This document shows, one piece after another, positions 18,292-25,971 of a stretch of DNA of 64,000 bases. Under the pieces are notes generated by a model. That model was not told where the DNA came from, ran no database searches, and worked only from the letters and a program-made list of their open reading frames with translations. Positions within the stretch are counted from its first letter, which is position 1, and each line of letters begins with the position of its first letter. A program made the translations under genes and the position numbers. Origin of the DNA: Nocardioides xinjiangensis (GTDB lineage: Bacteria; Actinomycetota; Actinomycetes; Propionibacteriales; Nocardioidaceae); assembly GCF_017916455.1 (NCBI RefSeq), contig NZ_JAFMSY010000001.1:851977-915976 (forward strand), in the 5' to 3' direction.

Positions 18292-18810
18292 CCCCCGAGC
18301 GGTGAGTGAGGCAACTTTCCCGCGCCCAGAACCTGCCCCACGCACCGCCACCGACCGTACGGACCCCCGAGCGGTGAGTGGCGCAGCTTTCCCGCGCCCA
18401 GAACCTGCCCCACGCACCGCCACCGACGCGCGGACCCCCGAGCGGTGGGTGAGGCAGCTTTTGGGCGCCCAGAACCTGCCCCACGCACCGCCACCCGACC
18501 GCCCGGCCCCCGAGCGGTGAGTGAGGCAGTTGTCCCGCCCCCAGAACCTGCCCCACGCACCGCCACCCGACCGCCCGGCCCCCCCGAGCGGTGAGTGACG
18601 CAGCTTTCCCGGGCCCAGGACATGCCCCACGCACCGCCACCGCCACCCGACCGCGCGGACCCGAGCGGTGGGTGAGGCAGCTTTCCCGCGCCCAAAACCT
18701 GCCCCACGCACCGCCACCGACAGCGCGCACCCCCGAGCGGTGAGTGACGCAGCTTTCCCGCGCCCAGAACCTGCCCCACGCACCGCCACCCGACCGCCCG
18801 GCCCCCCGAG
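18292..18810. repeat. Tandem array of seven ~72-bp hairpin-forming repeats
   Basis: Units begin with GAGCGGTG at 18297, 18369, 18440, 18512, 18586, 18663 and 18735, and an eighth is cut short at 18808. Periods are 71-77 bp. Within a unit GCGGTGAGTGAGGCAG and CTGCCCCACGCACCGC form an imperfect inverted repeat (14 of 16 pairs) around an 18-nt loop of the type CTTTCCCGCGCCCAGAAC. The right arm is nearly invariant in all copies, while the left arm and the linkers (ACCGACCGCCCGG) vary. The array fills the space between the convergent ends of xseB and the DUF4245 gene, a typical place for REP or BIME elements. No transposase or RAYT-like gene is in the window. Confidence 0.9.
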
Positions 18811-18824
18811 CGACGAGCGCCGCG

Positions 18825-19361
18825 TCAGCGGGTGAGCAGCCCGAGGTACGCCTCGATCTCCTCGGCGGTGGCCGAGCCGTAGACCAGCAGCGCCTCGTCG
18901 CCGAGCTCGGTGGAGTAGCCGGTGTCGCCGCCGTCGTCGGTCCACGTCTGCCAGGTCCGCGCGACCTCGGAGTCGACGCTGACCTCATCGCCGCCTTCCG
19001 CCTCCTCGTCGACGTACAGCTCGACCAGGTCGGCGACGGAGCTGTCCTGCTGGCGGATCCCGATGAAGTCGCCGTCGTCGGTCAGCACGCCCAGGCCCCA
19101 CCGCGGGTCGGCGCCGGCGCGCAGCTCGACGCTCGAGGCCTCCCACCCGTCGGGGAGCTGGCGGGGATGTGCGACGGAGAGGTCGGCGTCCTGGGCGAGC
19201 CGCACGCTCTCCTGCCAGTCCACCGGCTGGGTCGGCTCCTCGGCCTCGCCGCGGAACAGCGAGCGCCACAGCGCGAACGCCAGGACGAAGACCACGGTCA
19301 CCACGAGGGCGCCCGTCATGCCGCCGAACGAGCGGTTGTAACGACTGGGCTGCGCACTCAC
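18825..19361 (-). CDS. DUF4245 membrane-anchored protein
   Basis: This 178-residue protein has one N-terminal membrane helix (about 14-33, MTGALVVTVVFVLAFALW) and an extracytoplasmic domain with SVAHPRQLPDGWEASSVEL, DPRWGLGVLTDDGDFIGIRQ and ARTWQTWTDDGGD. This is the actinobacterial DUF4245 pattern. In mycobacteria a DUF4245 gene also stands beside glpX and near xseAB, which supports the call. Start GTG 19361. Function unknown. Confidence 0.82.
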   Translation of the reverse strand: MSAQPSRYNRSFGGMTGALVVTVVFVLAFALWRSLFRGEAEEPTQPVDWQESVRLAQDADLSVAHPRQLPDGWEASSVELRAGADPRWGLGVLTDDGDFIGIRQQDSSVADLVELYVDEEAEGGDEVSVDSEVARTWQTWTDDGGDTGYSTELGDEALLVYGSATAEEIEAYLGLLTR

Positions 19362-19412
19362 GCCCCCATTCTCCCAGCCTGCCCGGAGGCGCCCGGCCGG
19401 CGGGTCGCCGGT

Positions 19413-19457
19413 GCCGCACCTGCGGCGTCCACGGCGACAACGAGACGCACCTGCGGC
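19413..19457. promoter_or_regulatory. Duplicated palindrome in the mod promoter
   Basis: GCCGCACCTGCGGC (19413-19426) is a 6-bp-arm palindrome; GACGCACCTGCGGC (19444-19457) repeats it with one arm mismatch. They share the 12-mer CGCACCTGCGGC and are spaced 31 bp apart, about three helical turns. The second touches the -10 box CATACT. This is the expected place for an operator of the MerR-TOBE regulator encoded just downstream. Confidence 0.6.
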
Positions 19458-19462
19458 ATACT
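19457..19462 (+). promoter_or_regulatory. -10 box of the MerR-TOBE/mod operon (leaderless)
   Basis: CATACT ends 6 nt before the GTG at 19469 and abuts the second palindrome. Confidence 0.5.
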
Positions 19463-19468
19463 CCTCGC

Positions 19469-19876
19469 GTGACTACCTACCGGATCGCGGAGGCGGCGGA
19501 GATCCTCGCCGTCAGCGACGACACCGTACGCCGCTGGGTGGAGGCAGGACGCATCCCCTCGCAGCGCACCGATGGCCGCACCACCGTCCTGGGCGCGGAC
19601 CTCGCGCACCTCGCGGAGCACCTCGCCGAGTCGGGCGAGGTCGCCGAGCGCGACCGCACGCGCGCCGGCACCGTCAGCGCCCGCAACCGCATGAGCGGGA
19701 TCGTCACGCGGGTCAAGCGCGACCACGTGATGGCGCAGGTCGAGATGATCTGCGGTCCCTACCGCGTGGTGTCGCTGATGAGCAGCGACGCCGCCGACGA
19801 GCTCGGTCTCGAGCCCGGCGTACGCGCCATCGCCAGCGTGAAGTCCACCAACGTGGTCGTCGAGGTCCCCCGGTGA
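19469..19876 (+). CDS. MerR/excisionase HTH + TOBE (Mop) domain molybdate-responsive regulator
   Basis: This 135-residue protein has an N-terminal HTH_17-type helix-turn-helix (TYRIAEAAEILAVSDDTVRR, WVEAGRIPSQRTDGR) and a C-terminal TOBE/Mop domain (SARNRMSGIVTRVKRDHVMA to SVKSTNVVVEV). TOBE domains bind molybdate or tungstate. Because it is the first gene of the modABC operon (its TGA overlaps the modA GTG), it is probably a molybdate-sensing autoregulator, functionally like ModE but of different construction. Domain identity is clear; the regulatory role is inferred. Confidence 0.85.
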   Translation: MTTYRIAEAAEILAVSDDTVRRWVEAGRIPSQRTDGRTTVLGADLAHLAEHLAESGEVAERDRTRAGTVSARNRMSGIVTRVKRDHVMAQVEMICGPYRVVSLMSSDAADELGLEPGVRAIASVKSTNVVVEVPR

Positions 19877-20607
19877 GGCGGCTCCTGGCGATCGTCCTCC
19901 TCGTCCCCCTCGCGGCCTGCGGCGGCGAGGGTGGCGCCGGCGCTCACGGGGAGCTCACCGTCCTCGCCGCGGCGTCCCTGACCGACGTCTTCGAGGAGCT
20001 CGCGACGCCCTTCGAGAGCGAGCACGGCGTCGACGTCCGGTTCTCCTTCGGCTCGAGCACCGACCTCGCCGAGCAGGTCGCCGACGGCGCCCCGGGCGAC
20101 GTGCTGGCCACCGCCGACGAGGCGTCGATGAGCCTCGCCGAGGATGCCGGCGCCGCCCGAGAGGCTGTGACGTTCGCGACCAACGTGCTCACCATCGTCG
20201 TGCCGGAGGGCAACCCGGCCGGGATCGCGTCGCTCGCCGACCTGGCCGACGCCACCTGGGTGCGCTGTGCCGACGAGGCGCCGTGCGGCAAGGTCGCGCA
20301 GGCGGTGCTGGAGGCGGAGGGCGTCACCGCGGAACCGGTCAGCCTCGAGGAGGACGTGCGCGCCACCCTCGACAAGGTGCTCTCCGGGGAGGCCGACGCC
20401 GGGCTCGTGTACGCCACCGACGCCGTCGCCGCGGCCGACGACGTCGACGCCGTCGAGATCCCGGGCGCCGACGAGGTGCCGACCTCGTACCTCGCCGCGA
20501 CGCTGGAGCAGTCCGAGCACCCCGAGCTGGCCGCGGACTGGCTCGCGTGGGTGACCTCGGAGGAGGGCCGGACGATCCTCCACGACGCCGGCTTCGGCAC
20601 CCCGTGA
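19873..20607 (+). CDS. modA: Molybdate ABC transporter substrate-binding lipoprotein
   Basis: This 244-residue lipoprotein has a signal sequence and lipobox VPLAAC (lipidated Cys16). The mature part starts GELTVLAAASLTDVFEELA and continues FSFGSSTDLAEQVADGAPGD, which line the oxyanion pocket in ModA. VCAD-type C-lobe features include EDVRATLDKVLSGEADAGLV. The GTG overlaps the upstream stop by 4 nt. It binds molybdate outside the membrane and delivers it to ModB. Confidence 0.93.
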   Translation: MRRLLAIVLLVPLAACGGEGGAGAHGELTVLAAASLTDVFEELATPFESEHGVDVRFSFGSSTDLAEQVADGAPGDVLATADEASMSLAEDAGAAREAVTFATNVLTIVVPEGNPAGIASLADLADATWVRCADEAPCGKVAQAVLEAEGVTAEPVSLEEDVRATLDKVLSGEADAGLVYATDAVAAADDVDAVEIPGADEVPTSYLAATLEQSEHPELAADWLAWVTSEEGRTILHDAGFGTP

Positions 20608-21395
20608 GGGACCGCCTGGGCCGCCCGCCCGCGCTGCTCGTGCTGCCGGCGGTCCTCGCCACGCTGCTGCTGCTCGTCCCGCTGGTGGCGATGGTCGCCA
20701 GCACCAGCTGGCAGGACCTCCCCGGCCACCTCACCTCGCGCACGGCCCTCGACGCGCTGCGCATCTCCCTGGTCACCTCGACGGTCGCGATCGCCGCCTG
20801 CCTGCTGCTCGGGCTGCCGCTCGCCTGGCTGCTGGCCCGGGTCGACTTCCGCGGCCGCGGAGCCTTACGCGCGCTCGTCACGGTGCCGCTGGTCCTGCCC
20901 CCCGTCGTCGCGGGCGTCGCGCTCCGCAGCGCCTTCGGGCGGACGGGGCTCGTCGGCGAGCCACTCCTGGCGTGGACCGGCTTCGCCTTCCCCTTCACCA
21001 CCTGGGGCGTCGTGCTGGCCCACGTGTTCGTGTCGATGCCGTTCGTCGTCATCGCGATCGAGGGGGCCCTGCGCTCGGCGGACCCGAGGTACGACGCGGC
21101 TGCCGCGACGCTGGGCGCGACCCGCTGGACGACGTTCCGGCGGGTCACGGTCCCGCTCGCGCTGCCCGGCGTGGTCGCCGGAACGGTCCTGGGGTGGGCC
21201 CGCTCGCTGGGCGAGTTCGGCGCCACCATCACCTTCAACGGCAACTACCCCGGCACCACGCAGACGATGCCGACCCTCATCTACGTCACCCGTCAGTCCG
21301 ACCAGGACGCCGCGCTGTCGCTGAGCCTGCTGATGCTGCTCGTCTCGATCGGCGTCCTGATCGCGCTGCGCGACCACTGGCTGGGGACCCCGTGA
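20604..21395 (+). CDS. modB: Molybdate ABC transporter permease
   Basis: This 263-residue inner-membrane protein has about five or six helices and the binding-protein-dependent transport signature ATLGATRWTTFRRVTVPLAL (EAA loop that docks on ModC). SLGEFGATITFNGNYPGTTQTMP is characteristic of ModB. The start overlaps the modA stop (GTGA) and its own stop overlaps modC in the same way. Confidence 0.94.
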   Translation: MRDRLGRPPALLVLPAVLATLLLLVPLVAMVASTSWQDLPGHLTSRTALDALRISLVTSTVAIAACLLLGLPLAWLLARVDFRGRGALRALVTVPLVLPPVVAGVALRSAFGRTGLVGEPLLAWTGFAFPFTTWGVVLAHVFVSMPFVVIAIEGALRSADPRYDAAAATLGATRWTTFRRVTVPLALPGVVAGTVLGWARSLGEFGATITFNGNYPGTTQTMPTLIYVTRQSDQDAALSLSLLMLLVSIGVLIALRDHWLGTP

Positions 21396-22363
21396 GGGCC
21401 GGGCGGCTGGTGGCCGACCTCCAGGTCGCGGGCCGGGTGGAGGCCGGCTTCACCGCCGAGCCGGGCGAGGTGCTCGCCGTCATCGGCCCCAACGGCGCGG
21501 GCAAGAGCTCCCTGCTCCACGCGATCGCCGGTCTCGTGGACGCCACCGGCCGGGCGCGCCTCGGCGACACCGACCTGCTCGCCCTGCCCGTCCGCGAGCG
21601 CCGGGTGGGGCTGGTCTTCCAGGGTCAGCTGCTCTTCCCGCACCTCACCGCCCTCGACAACGTCGCGTTCGGCCTCCGCGCCCGCGGCGCGAGCCGGGCC
21701 GAGTCCGAGGCGGTCGCCCGCGACTGGCTCGAGCGCTTCGGGATCGCCGACCTCGCCGGCCGGCGTCCCCGCGAGCTCTCGGGCGGCCAGGCCCAGCGGG
21801 TCGCGATCGCGCGGGCGCTGGCGACCGGACCCGACGTCCTGCTGCTCGACGAGCCCTTCACCGGGCTCGACGTCTCGGTGCAGATGGCGCTGCGGATGGA
21901 GCTCGGCCGGCACCTGCGCGACTTCCCGGGGGTGGCTCTGCTGGTGACTCACGACGCGATCGACGCGCTGACCCTGGCCGACCGGGTGCTCGTCCTCGAC
22001 GGCGGCCGGGTCGCCCAGGTGGGTCCGCCGGCGGAGGTCGCCGCGGAGCCCCGCACGTCCCACGTCGCCAGGCTCGTCGGCCTCAACCTCGTCGCGGACG
22101 GCGACACGCTCCTCGCCTTCCCGCCCGACGCGGTGGTGGTCTCCCTGCAGGAGCCCGAGGGCTCCACCCGGCTGCGGTGGCGGGGCCCCATCGCGACCCT
22201 CGCCCCGCACGGCGACGCCGTACGCCTGATGGTGCACGCGTCGCCCGACCTGCTCGCCGACCTGACCCCCGCGGCCGCCACCGAGCTCGGGCTCGTCCCG
22301 GGCCGCGAGGTGTGGCTGTCGACCAAGGCGACCGCGGTGAGCAGGTACCCGGCGCGCCGATAG
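21392..22363 (+). CDS. modC: Molybdate ABC transporter ATP-binding protein
   Basis: This 323-residue ATPase has Walker [11 protein letters not shown]-loop FQGQLLF, signature [15 protein letters not shown], Walker [13 protein letters not shown] and switch His in [10 protein letters not shown]. The C-terminal part (about 235-320) is a molybdopterin/TOBE-like domain ([38 protein letters not shown]), as in classical ModC. It lacks an extended N-terminus; GTG 21392 overlaps modB. Confidence 0.94.
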   Translation: MRAGRLVADLQVAGRVEAGFTAEPGEVLAVIGPNGAGKSSLLHAIAGLVDATGRARLGDTDLLALPVRERRVGLVFQGQLLFPHLTALDNVAFGLRARGASRAESEAVARDWLERFGIADLAGRRPRELSGGQAQRVAIARALATGPDVLLLDEPFTGLDVSVQMALRMELGRHLRDFPGVALLVTHDAIDALTLADRVLVLDGGRVAQVGPPAEVAAEPRTSHVARLVGLNLVADGDTLLAFPPDAVVVSLQEPEGSTRLRWRGPIATLAPHGDAVRLMVHASPDLLADLTPAAATELGLVPGREVWLSTKATAVSRYPARR

Positions 22364-22366
22364 CAT
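22361..22366 (+). promoter_or_regulatory. -10 box of glpX (leaderless)
   Basis: TAGCAT ends 7 nt before ATG 22374. The box overlaps the modC stop codon and the alternative ATG at 22365, which argues for 22374 as the real start. Confidence 0.55.
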
Positions 22367-22373
22367 GCGCGCC

Positions 22374-23378
22374 ATGAGCGCCAGCGTCCCGAAGCCCGAA
22401 CGCAACCTCGCCCTCGAGCTCGTGCGCGTCACCGAGGCGGCCGCCATGGCCGCCGGGCGCTGGGTGGGCCGCGGCGACAAGAACGACGCCGACCGCGTCG
22501 CCGTCGAGGCGATGCGCGTGATGATCTCCACCGTCGAGATGCGGGGCACGGTCGTCATCGGCGAGGGCGAGAAGGACAACGCCCCGATGCTCTACAACGG
22601 CGAGGAGGTCGGCGACGGCACCGGCGCCGAGTGCGACGTCGCGGTCGACCCCATCGACGGCACCACGCTCACCGCGAAGGGCATGAGCAACGCGATCTCG
22701 GTGCTCGCGGTGTCGCCGCGCGGCTCGATGTACGACCCGAGCGCCGTGTTCTACATGGAGAAGCTGGTAACCGGCCCCGAGGCCGCCGACGTCGTCGACA
22801 TCCGGCTGCCGGTGCGGGAGAACATCGCCCGTGTCGCGAAGGCCAAGGGCCTCTCCGCCCACGACGTCACGGTGGTGCTGCTCGACCGACCGCGGCACGC
22901 CAAGCTGGTGGAGGACATCCGCGAGACCGGCGCCCGGATCAAGTACATCACCGACGGCGACGTGGCCGGCGCGATCATGGCGGCGCGGCCCGACACCGGC
23001 GTGGACCTCCTGCTCGGCGTGGGCGGCACGCCGGAGGGGATCATCGCGGCCTGCGCGATGAAGTGCCTCGGCGGCACGATCCAGGGCCGGCTGTGGCCCC
23101 AGGACGACGACGAGCGCCAGAAGGCCCTCGACGCGGGCCACGACCTCGACCCCGACAACGTGCTCCACACCGACGACCTGGTGACCGGCGACGACGCCTT
23201 CTTCGTGGCGACCGGCATCACCGACGGCGAGCTGATGCGCGGGGTGCGCTACCGCGGCGACGGCGTCACGACGCACTCGCTCGTGATGCGCTCGCGCAGC
23301 GGCACGGTCCGCTCGATCACCGCCGACCACCGCCTCTCGAAGCTGCGCGCCCTCTCCTCGATCGACTTCGACAACTGA
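22374..23378 (+). CDS. glpX: Class II fructose-1,6-bisphosphatase
   Basis: This 334-residue GlpX-type phosphatase of gluconeogenesis hydrolyses fructose-1,6-bisphosphate to fructose-6-phosphate. Metal-binding motifs are [15 protein letters not shown] and [35 protein letters not shown] and the C-terminal [11 protein letters not shown] also fit. Two in-frame ATGs (22365, 22374) are possible; the -10 box favours the second. In actinobacteria lacking class I FBPase, GlpX is the main gluconeogenic enzyme. Confidence 0.95.
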   Translation: MSASVPKPERNLALELVRVTEAAAMAAGRWVGRGDKNDADRVAVEAMRVMISTVEMRGTVVIGEGEKDNAPMLYNGEEVGDGTGAECDVAVDPIDGTTLTAKGMSNAISVLAVSPRGSMYDPSAVFYMEKLVTGPEAADVVDIRLPVRENIARVAKAKGLSAHDVTVVLLDRPRHAKLVEDIRETGARIKYITDGDVAGAIMAARPDTGVDLLLGVGGTPEGIIAACAMKCLGGTIQGRLWPQDDDERQKALDAGHDLDPDNVLHTDDLVTGDDAFFVATGITDGELMRGVRYRGDGVTTHSLVMRSRSGTVRSITADHRLSKLRALSSIDFDN

Positions 23379-23454
23379 GGCGACTCCCGGCGGGCGGCAC
23401 ACTGCTCTGGCTCACGGGACGCGCGGGAGGGCCCGCGTCGTGTTCACTGGAGCC

Positions 23455-24381
23455 ATGTCCTCCCGCCGCCCCACCACCGAGGCGCCCGCCGTGTCCGAGG
23501 AGCTCTTCGCGCCCGTCGCCGAGCAGGTCGAGCTCTGCTACCAGACCTTCGGCGACCCCGACGCGGAGCCGCTGCTGCTGGTGATGGGGCTGAGCGGACC
23601 GATGACCTGGTGGGACGAGGCGTTCTGCGAGCAGCTGGCGTCCGCCGGCTTCTACGCCGTGCGCTATGACAACCGCGACACCGGACGCTCCTCCCGCTAC
23701 CGCTCGAGCGTCCGCGGGGACCAGCTGGTGCGCGCCTTCCTCACCGGCCGCGCCGACGCGCCGTACTCCATGTCGGACCTCGCCGGCGACGCCGTCGCGC
23801 TGCTGGACCACCTCGGCATCGACTCGGCGCACGTCGTCGGGGTGTCGATGGGCGGGATGATCGCCCAGACCGTGGCGCTCGAGCACCCGTCCCGGGTGCG
23901 GTCGCTGACCAGCATCAGCTCGACGACGGGCCGCCGCACGGTCGGCTGGCAGCACCCCTCCCTGCTGCCGCGGCTCATCGCGCCCCGCAAGGCCGGCCGG
24001 GACGCGTACGTCCAGAGCAGCCTCGCGATGTGGTCCCTGATCGGGTCGGCGGGCTTCCCGAGCGACCCCGACTCGCTGCGCACGCGCGCCCGCGACACCT
24101 TCGACCGCGGGATCAGCGCGAGCGGCGTGGTGCGGCAGATGCTCGCCATCCTCACCCAGCCCGACCGCACCGCGCGCCTGCGCAGCCTCCGGATGCCGGC
24201 CCTGGTCATCCACGGCACCGCCGACAAGATGGTGCACGTCAGCGGCGGCCGCTCGACCGCGGCCGCGATCCCCGGCGCCGAGCTCCTCCTCATCGACGGG
24301 ATGGGCCACGACCTGCCCGCCAAGCTCTTCGACACCTTCGTGGACGCGATCGCCCGGACCGCCGACCGCGCGGGCGGGTAG
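23455..24381 (+). CDS. Alpha/beta hydrolase
   Basis: This 308-residue hydrolase has nucleophile elbow GVSMGGMIAQ (Ser), oxyanion-region MGLSGPMTWWDEAF, DNRDTGRSS, acid candidate in HGTADKMVHVSGG and catalytic His in DGMGHDLP. The pattern resembles aclacinomycin-methylesterase/HGD-type or proline-iminopeptidase-like hydrolases; substrate unknown. ATG 23455 is used; an in-frame GTG at 23440 is also possible. The last 12 codons and the following trailer are duplicated downstream (see 24491-24625). Confidence 0.85.
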   Translation: MSSRRPTTEAPAVSEELFAPVAEQVELCYQTFGDPDAEPLLLVMGLSGPMTWWDEAFCEQLASAGFYAVRYDNRDTGRSSRYRSSVRGDQLVRAFLTGRADAPYSMSDLAGDAVALLDHLGIDSAHVVGVSMGGMIAQTVALEHPSRVRSLTSISSTTGRRTVGWQHPSLLPRLIAPRKAGRDAYVQSSLAMWSLIGSAGFPSDPDSLRTRARDTFDRGISASGVVRQMLAILTQPDRTARLRSLRMPALVIHGTADKMVHVSGGRSTAAAIPGAELLLIDGMGHDLPAKLFDTFVDAIARTADRAGG

Positions 24382-24482
24382 GGGTCGCCCTGTTTCCAAT
24401 CCCCCGCTTAAGCGGGGGATTGCGAACATCACGGGGCATGCAGACCCCCAGAAGTTCGCGACACGCTCAGGAAGTCCCGGCG
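24346..24482. repeat. Gene-end/trailer duplication, copy A, with 24-bp perfect palindrome
   Basis: Copy A comprises the last codons of the hydrolase gene, its TAG stop (24379-24381), and a trailer whose core is a perfect palindrome at 24398-24421 (half-site AATCCCCCGCTT). Downstream GCGAAC (24422-24427) and GTTCGC (24454-24459) form a second, wider inverted repeat. The palindrome can act as the terminator of the hydrolase gene. Confidence 0.85.
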
Positions 24483-24490
24483 GCTTCCGC

Positions 24491-24625
24491 GCTATCGCCC
24501 GGACCGCCGCCCGCGCGGGCGCGTAAGGTCTCCTATTTCGAATCCCCCGCTTAAGCGGGGGATTGCGAACATCCCGGGGCATGCAAACCCCGAGAAGTTC
24601 GCGACACGCTCAGGAAGTCCCGGCG
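24491..24625. repeat. Gene-end/trailer duplication, copy B
   Basis: Copy B repeats copy A: a pseudo-C-terminus reading AIARTAARAGA then TAA (24524-24526), the same 24-bp palindrome at 24541-24564, and a trailer to 24625. The 85-bp palindrome-trailer parts differ from copy A at only three positions, while the part before the palindrome has diverged more. It occupies most of the 385-bp gap before galK. The remaining bases 24626-24766 show nothing recognisable. Confidence 0.85.
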
Positions 24626-24766
24626 CCTCGCGCTTCCCCAGCCCGACTCCCCCGCTCGCCCTCGCCGCGGGATGAGCGCCCGCCGACGCGCGCCCGCCTC
24701 CAGCCCGAGTCCCGGTTCCAGCGCACCCCGCGCGCCCGCCTCGGCGCCCGCCCCGATCCCCCAGCC

Positions 24767-25858
24767 CTACGCCGGGCGCGCGCCGGCCTCGGCAGCCGCG
24801 GTGAAGACGTCGGGCTCGCCGAAGCCGGCGTCGGCGAAGGCGGCTCGTACGGCGTCGCCCGCCGCGCCGGCGTCCCGCTCGGGCACCAGGCCGATGACGC
24901 AGCCGCCGAAGCCGCCGCCGGTCATCCGGGCACCGAGCGCGCCCGCGTCGAGCAGGGCCTCGACCGCCGTGTCGACCTCGGGCACGGTGATGCGGAAGTC
25001 GTCGCGCATCGACGCGTGCGAGGCGGTGAGGGCGGGGCCGACGTCGGGCAGCCGCCCCTCGTCGAGCAGCCGCACCACCGACAGCACCCGGTCGTCCTCG
25101 GTGACGACGTGCCGGACGTAGCGGCGCAGCTCCTCGTCGTCGAGGCGGGCCAGCGCGTCGTCCAGGTCGTCCGTGGTGACGTCGCGCAGCGCCCGGACGC
25201 CCAGCAGGCCGGCGGCCCGCTCGCACCCGCTGCGCCGCGCGCCGTACTCCCCGTCGGAGTGCCGGTGCGGCGCCCGGGTGTCGGCGACCAGCAGGACCAG
25301 CCCGGACGAGGCTGGGTCGAACGGGACCGGGCGCGAGGTCAGGTCGCGCATGTCGCAGAACAGCGCGTGGCCGGCCTCGCCGCGCAGGCTGGCGAGCTGG
25401 TCCATCCCGCCGGTCGGCGCGCCGACCGCGTCGTTCTCGACCCGCCGGCTGAGGTCGAGCAGCCCGTCCGGGCCGAGACCGAGCCCGAGGTGGTCGTCGA
25501 GCGCGCCCGCCACCGAGCAGACCAGCGCGGCTGAGGACGACAGGCCCGCGCCCGTCGGCACGTCGGAGTCGATCTCGATCCGCAGGGGCGGCACGTCGAC
25601 GCCGTCGTCGTGCAGCAGCCAGAGCGCACCGAGGACGTACGACGCCCAGCCGGGGACGTCGGCGCGGTCGGCCAGGCCGGTCGCCTCCACGGTCACCGGG
25701 TCGGCCTCCTGCCGGGACACCACCGTCCATCCGGAGCCGGCCGCACGCACCTCGGCCGAGCAGCCCATGGGCAGCGCCATCGGCAGCACGAAGCCGTCGT
25801 TGTAGTCGGTGTGCTCGCCGACGAGGTTGATGCGTCCGGGCGCGAACCAACGCGTCAC
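24767..25858 (-). CDS. galK: Galactokinase
   Basis: This 363-residue GHMP kinase phosphorylates galactose at C1 in the Leloir pathway. The galactokinase signature GRINLVGEHTDYNDGFVLP opens the protein, the ATP-binding GHMP motif is PTGAGLSSSAALVCS, and MTGGGFGGCVIGLV is the C-terminal GHMP motif. The N-terminus is a little shorter than in E. coli GalK. Start GTG 25858 is the only one compatible with the signature. No galT or galE is nearby. It is divergent from the sugar ABC importer. Confidence 0.93.
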   Translation of the reverse strand: MTRWFAPGRINLVGEHTDYNDGFVLPMALPMGCSAEVRAAGSGWTVVSRQEADPVTVEATGLADRADVPGWASYVLGALWLLHDDGVDVPPLRIEIDSDVPTGAGLSSSAALVCSVAGALDDHLGLGLGPDGLLDLSRRVENDAVGAPTGGMDQLASLRGEAGHALFCDMRDLTSRPVPFDPASSGLVLLVADTRAPHRHSDGEYGARRSGCERAAGLLGVRALRDVTTDDLDDALARLDDEELRRYVRHVVTEDDRVLSVVRLLDEGRLPDVGPALTASHASMRDDFRITVPEVDTAVEALLDAGALGARMTGGGFGGCVIGLVPERDAGAAGDAVRAAFADAGFGEPDVFTAAAEAGARPA

Positions 25859-25908
25859 GTCTTGCCTGCTTCCAGCCGTAGGACCGGCCCACCCTCGAAG
25901 GTCGGTGA

Positions 25909-25919
25909 TTGGTTGCCAA
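25909..25919. promoter_or_regulatory. TTGG-N3-CCAA inverted repeat between galK and the sugar importer
   Basis: TTGGTTGCCAA carries 4-bp arms and also overlaps a possible -35 element (TTGCCA) for the importer. Short arms make this tentative. Confidence 0.3.
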
Positions 25920-25940
25920 ACCTAGCCCCAGCAGATAGAC

Positions 25941-25958
25941 CAGTGACCGCAGTCACTG
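25941..25958. promoter_or_regulatory. Operator candidate upstream of sugar-binding protein gene
   Basis: CAGTGAC and GTCACTG form a perfect 7-bp inverted repeat around CGCA, ending 13 nt before the ATG at 25972 and just before the ribosome site AGGAGG (25961-25966). Its location would block transcription or early elongation. No regulator gene is adjacent. Confidence 0.55.
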
Positions 25959-25971
25959 AACAGGAGGGCGC

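Noticed and set aside
18292..18810. CRISPR array
   Set aside because: Whole ~72-bp units are repeated and there are no unique spacers of uniform length; no cas genes are present.
18075..18945. Long minus-strand reading frames through the repeat array, with a repeated peptide
   Set aside because: They are open only because the repeats lack stops. Periods of 71, 74, 77 and 73 bp break the frame, and no start signal or family match exists.
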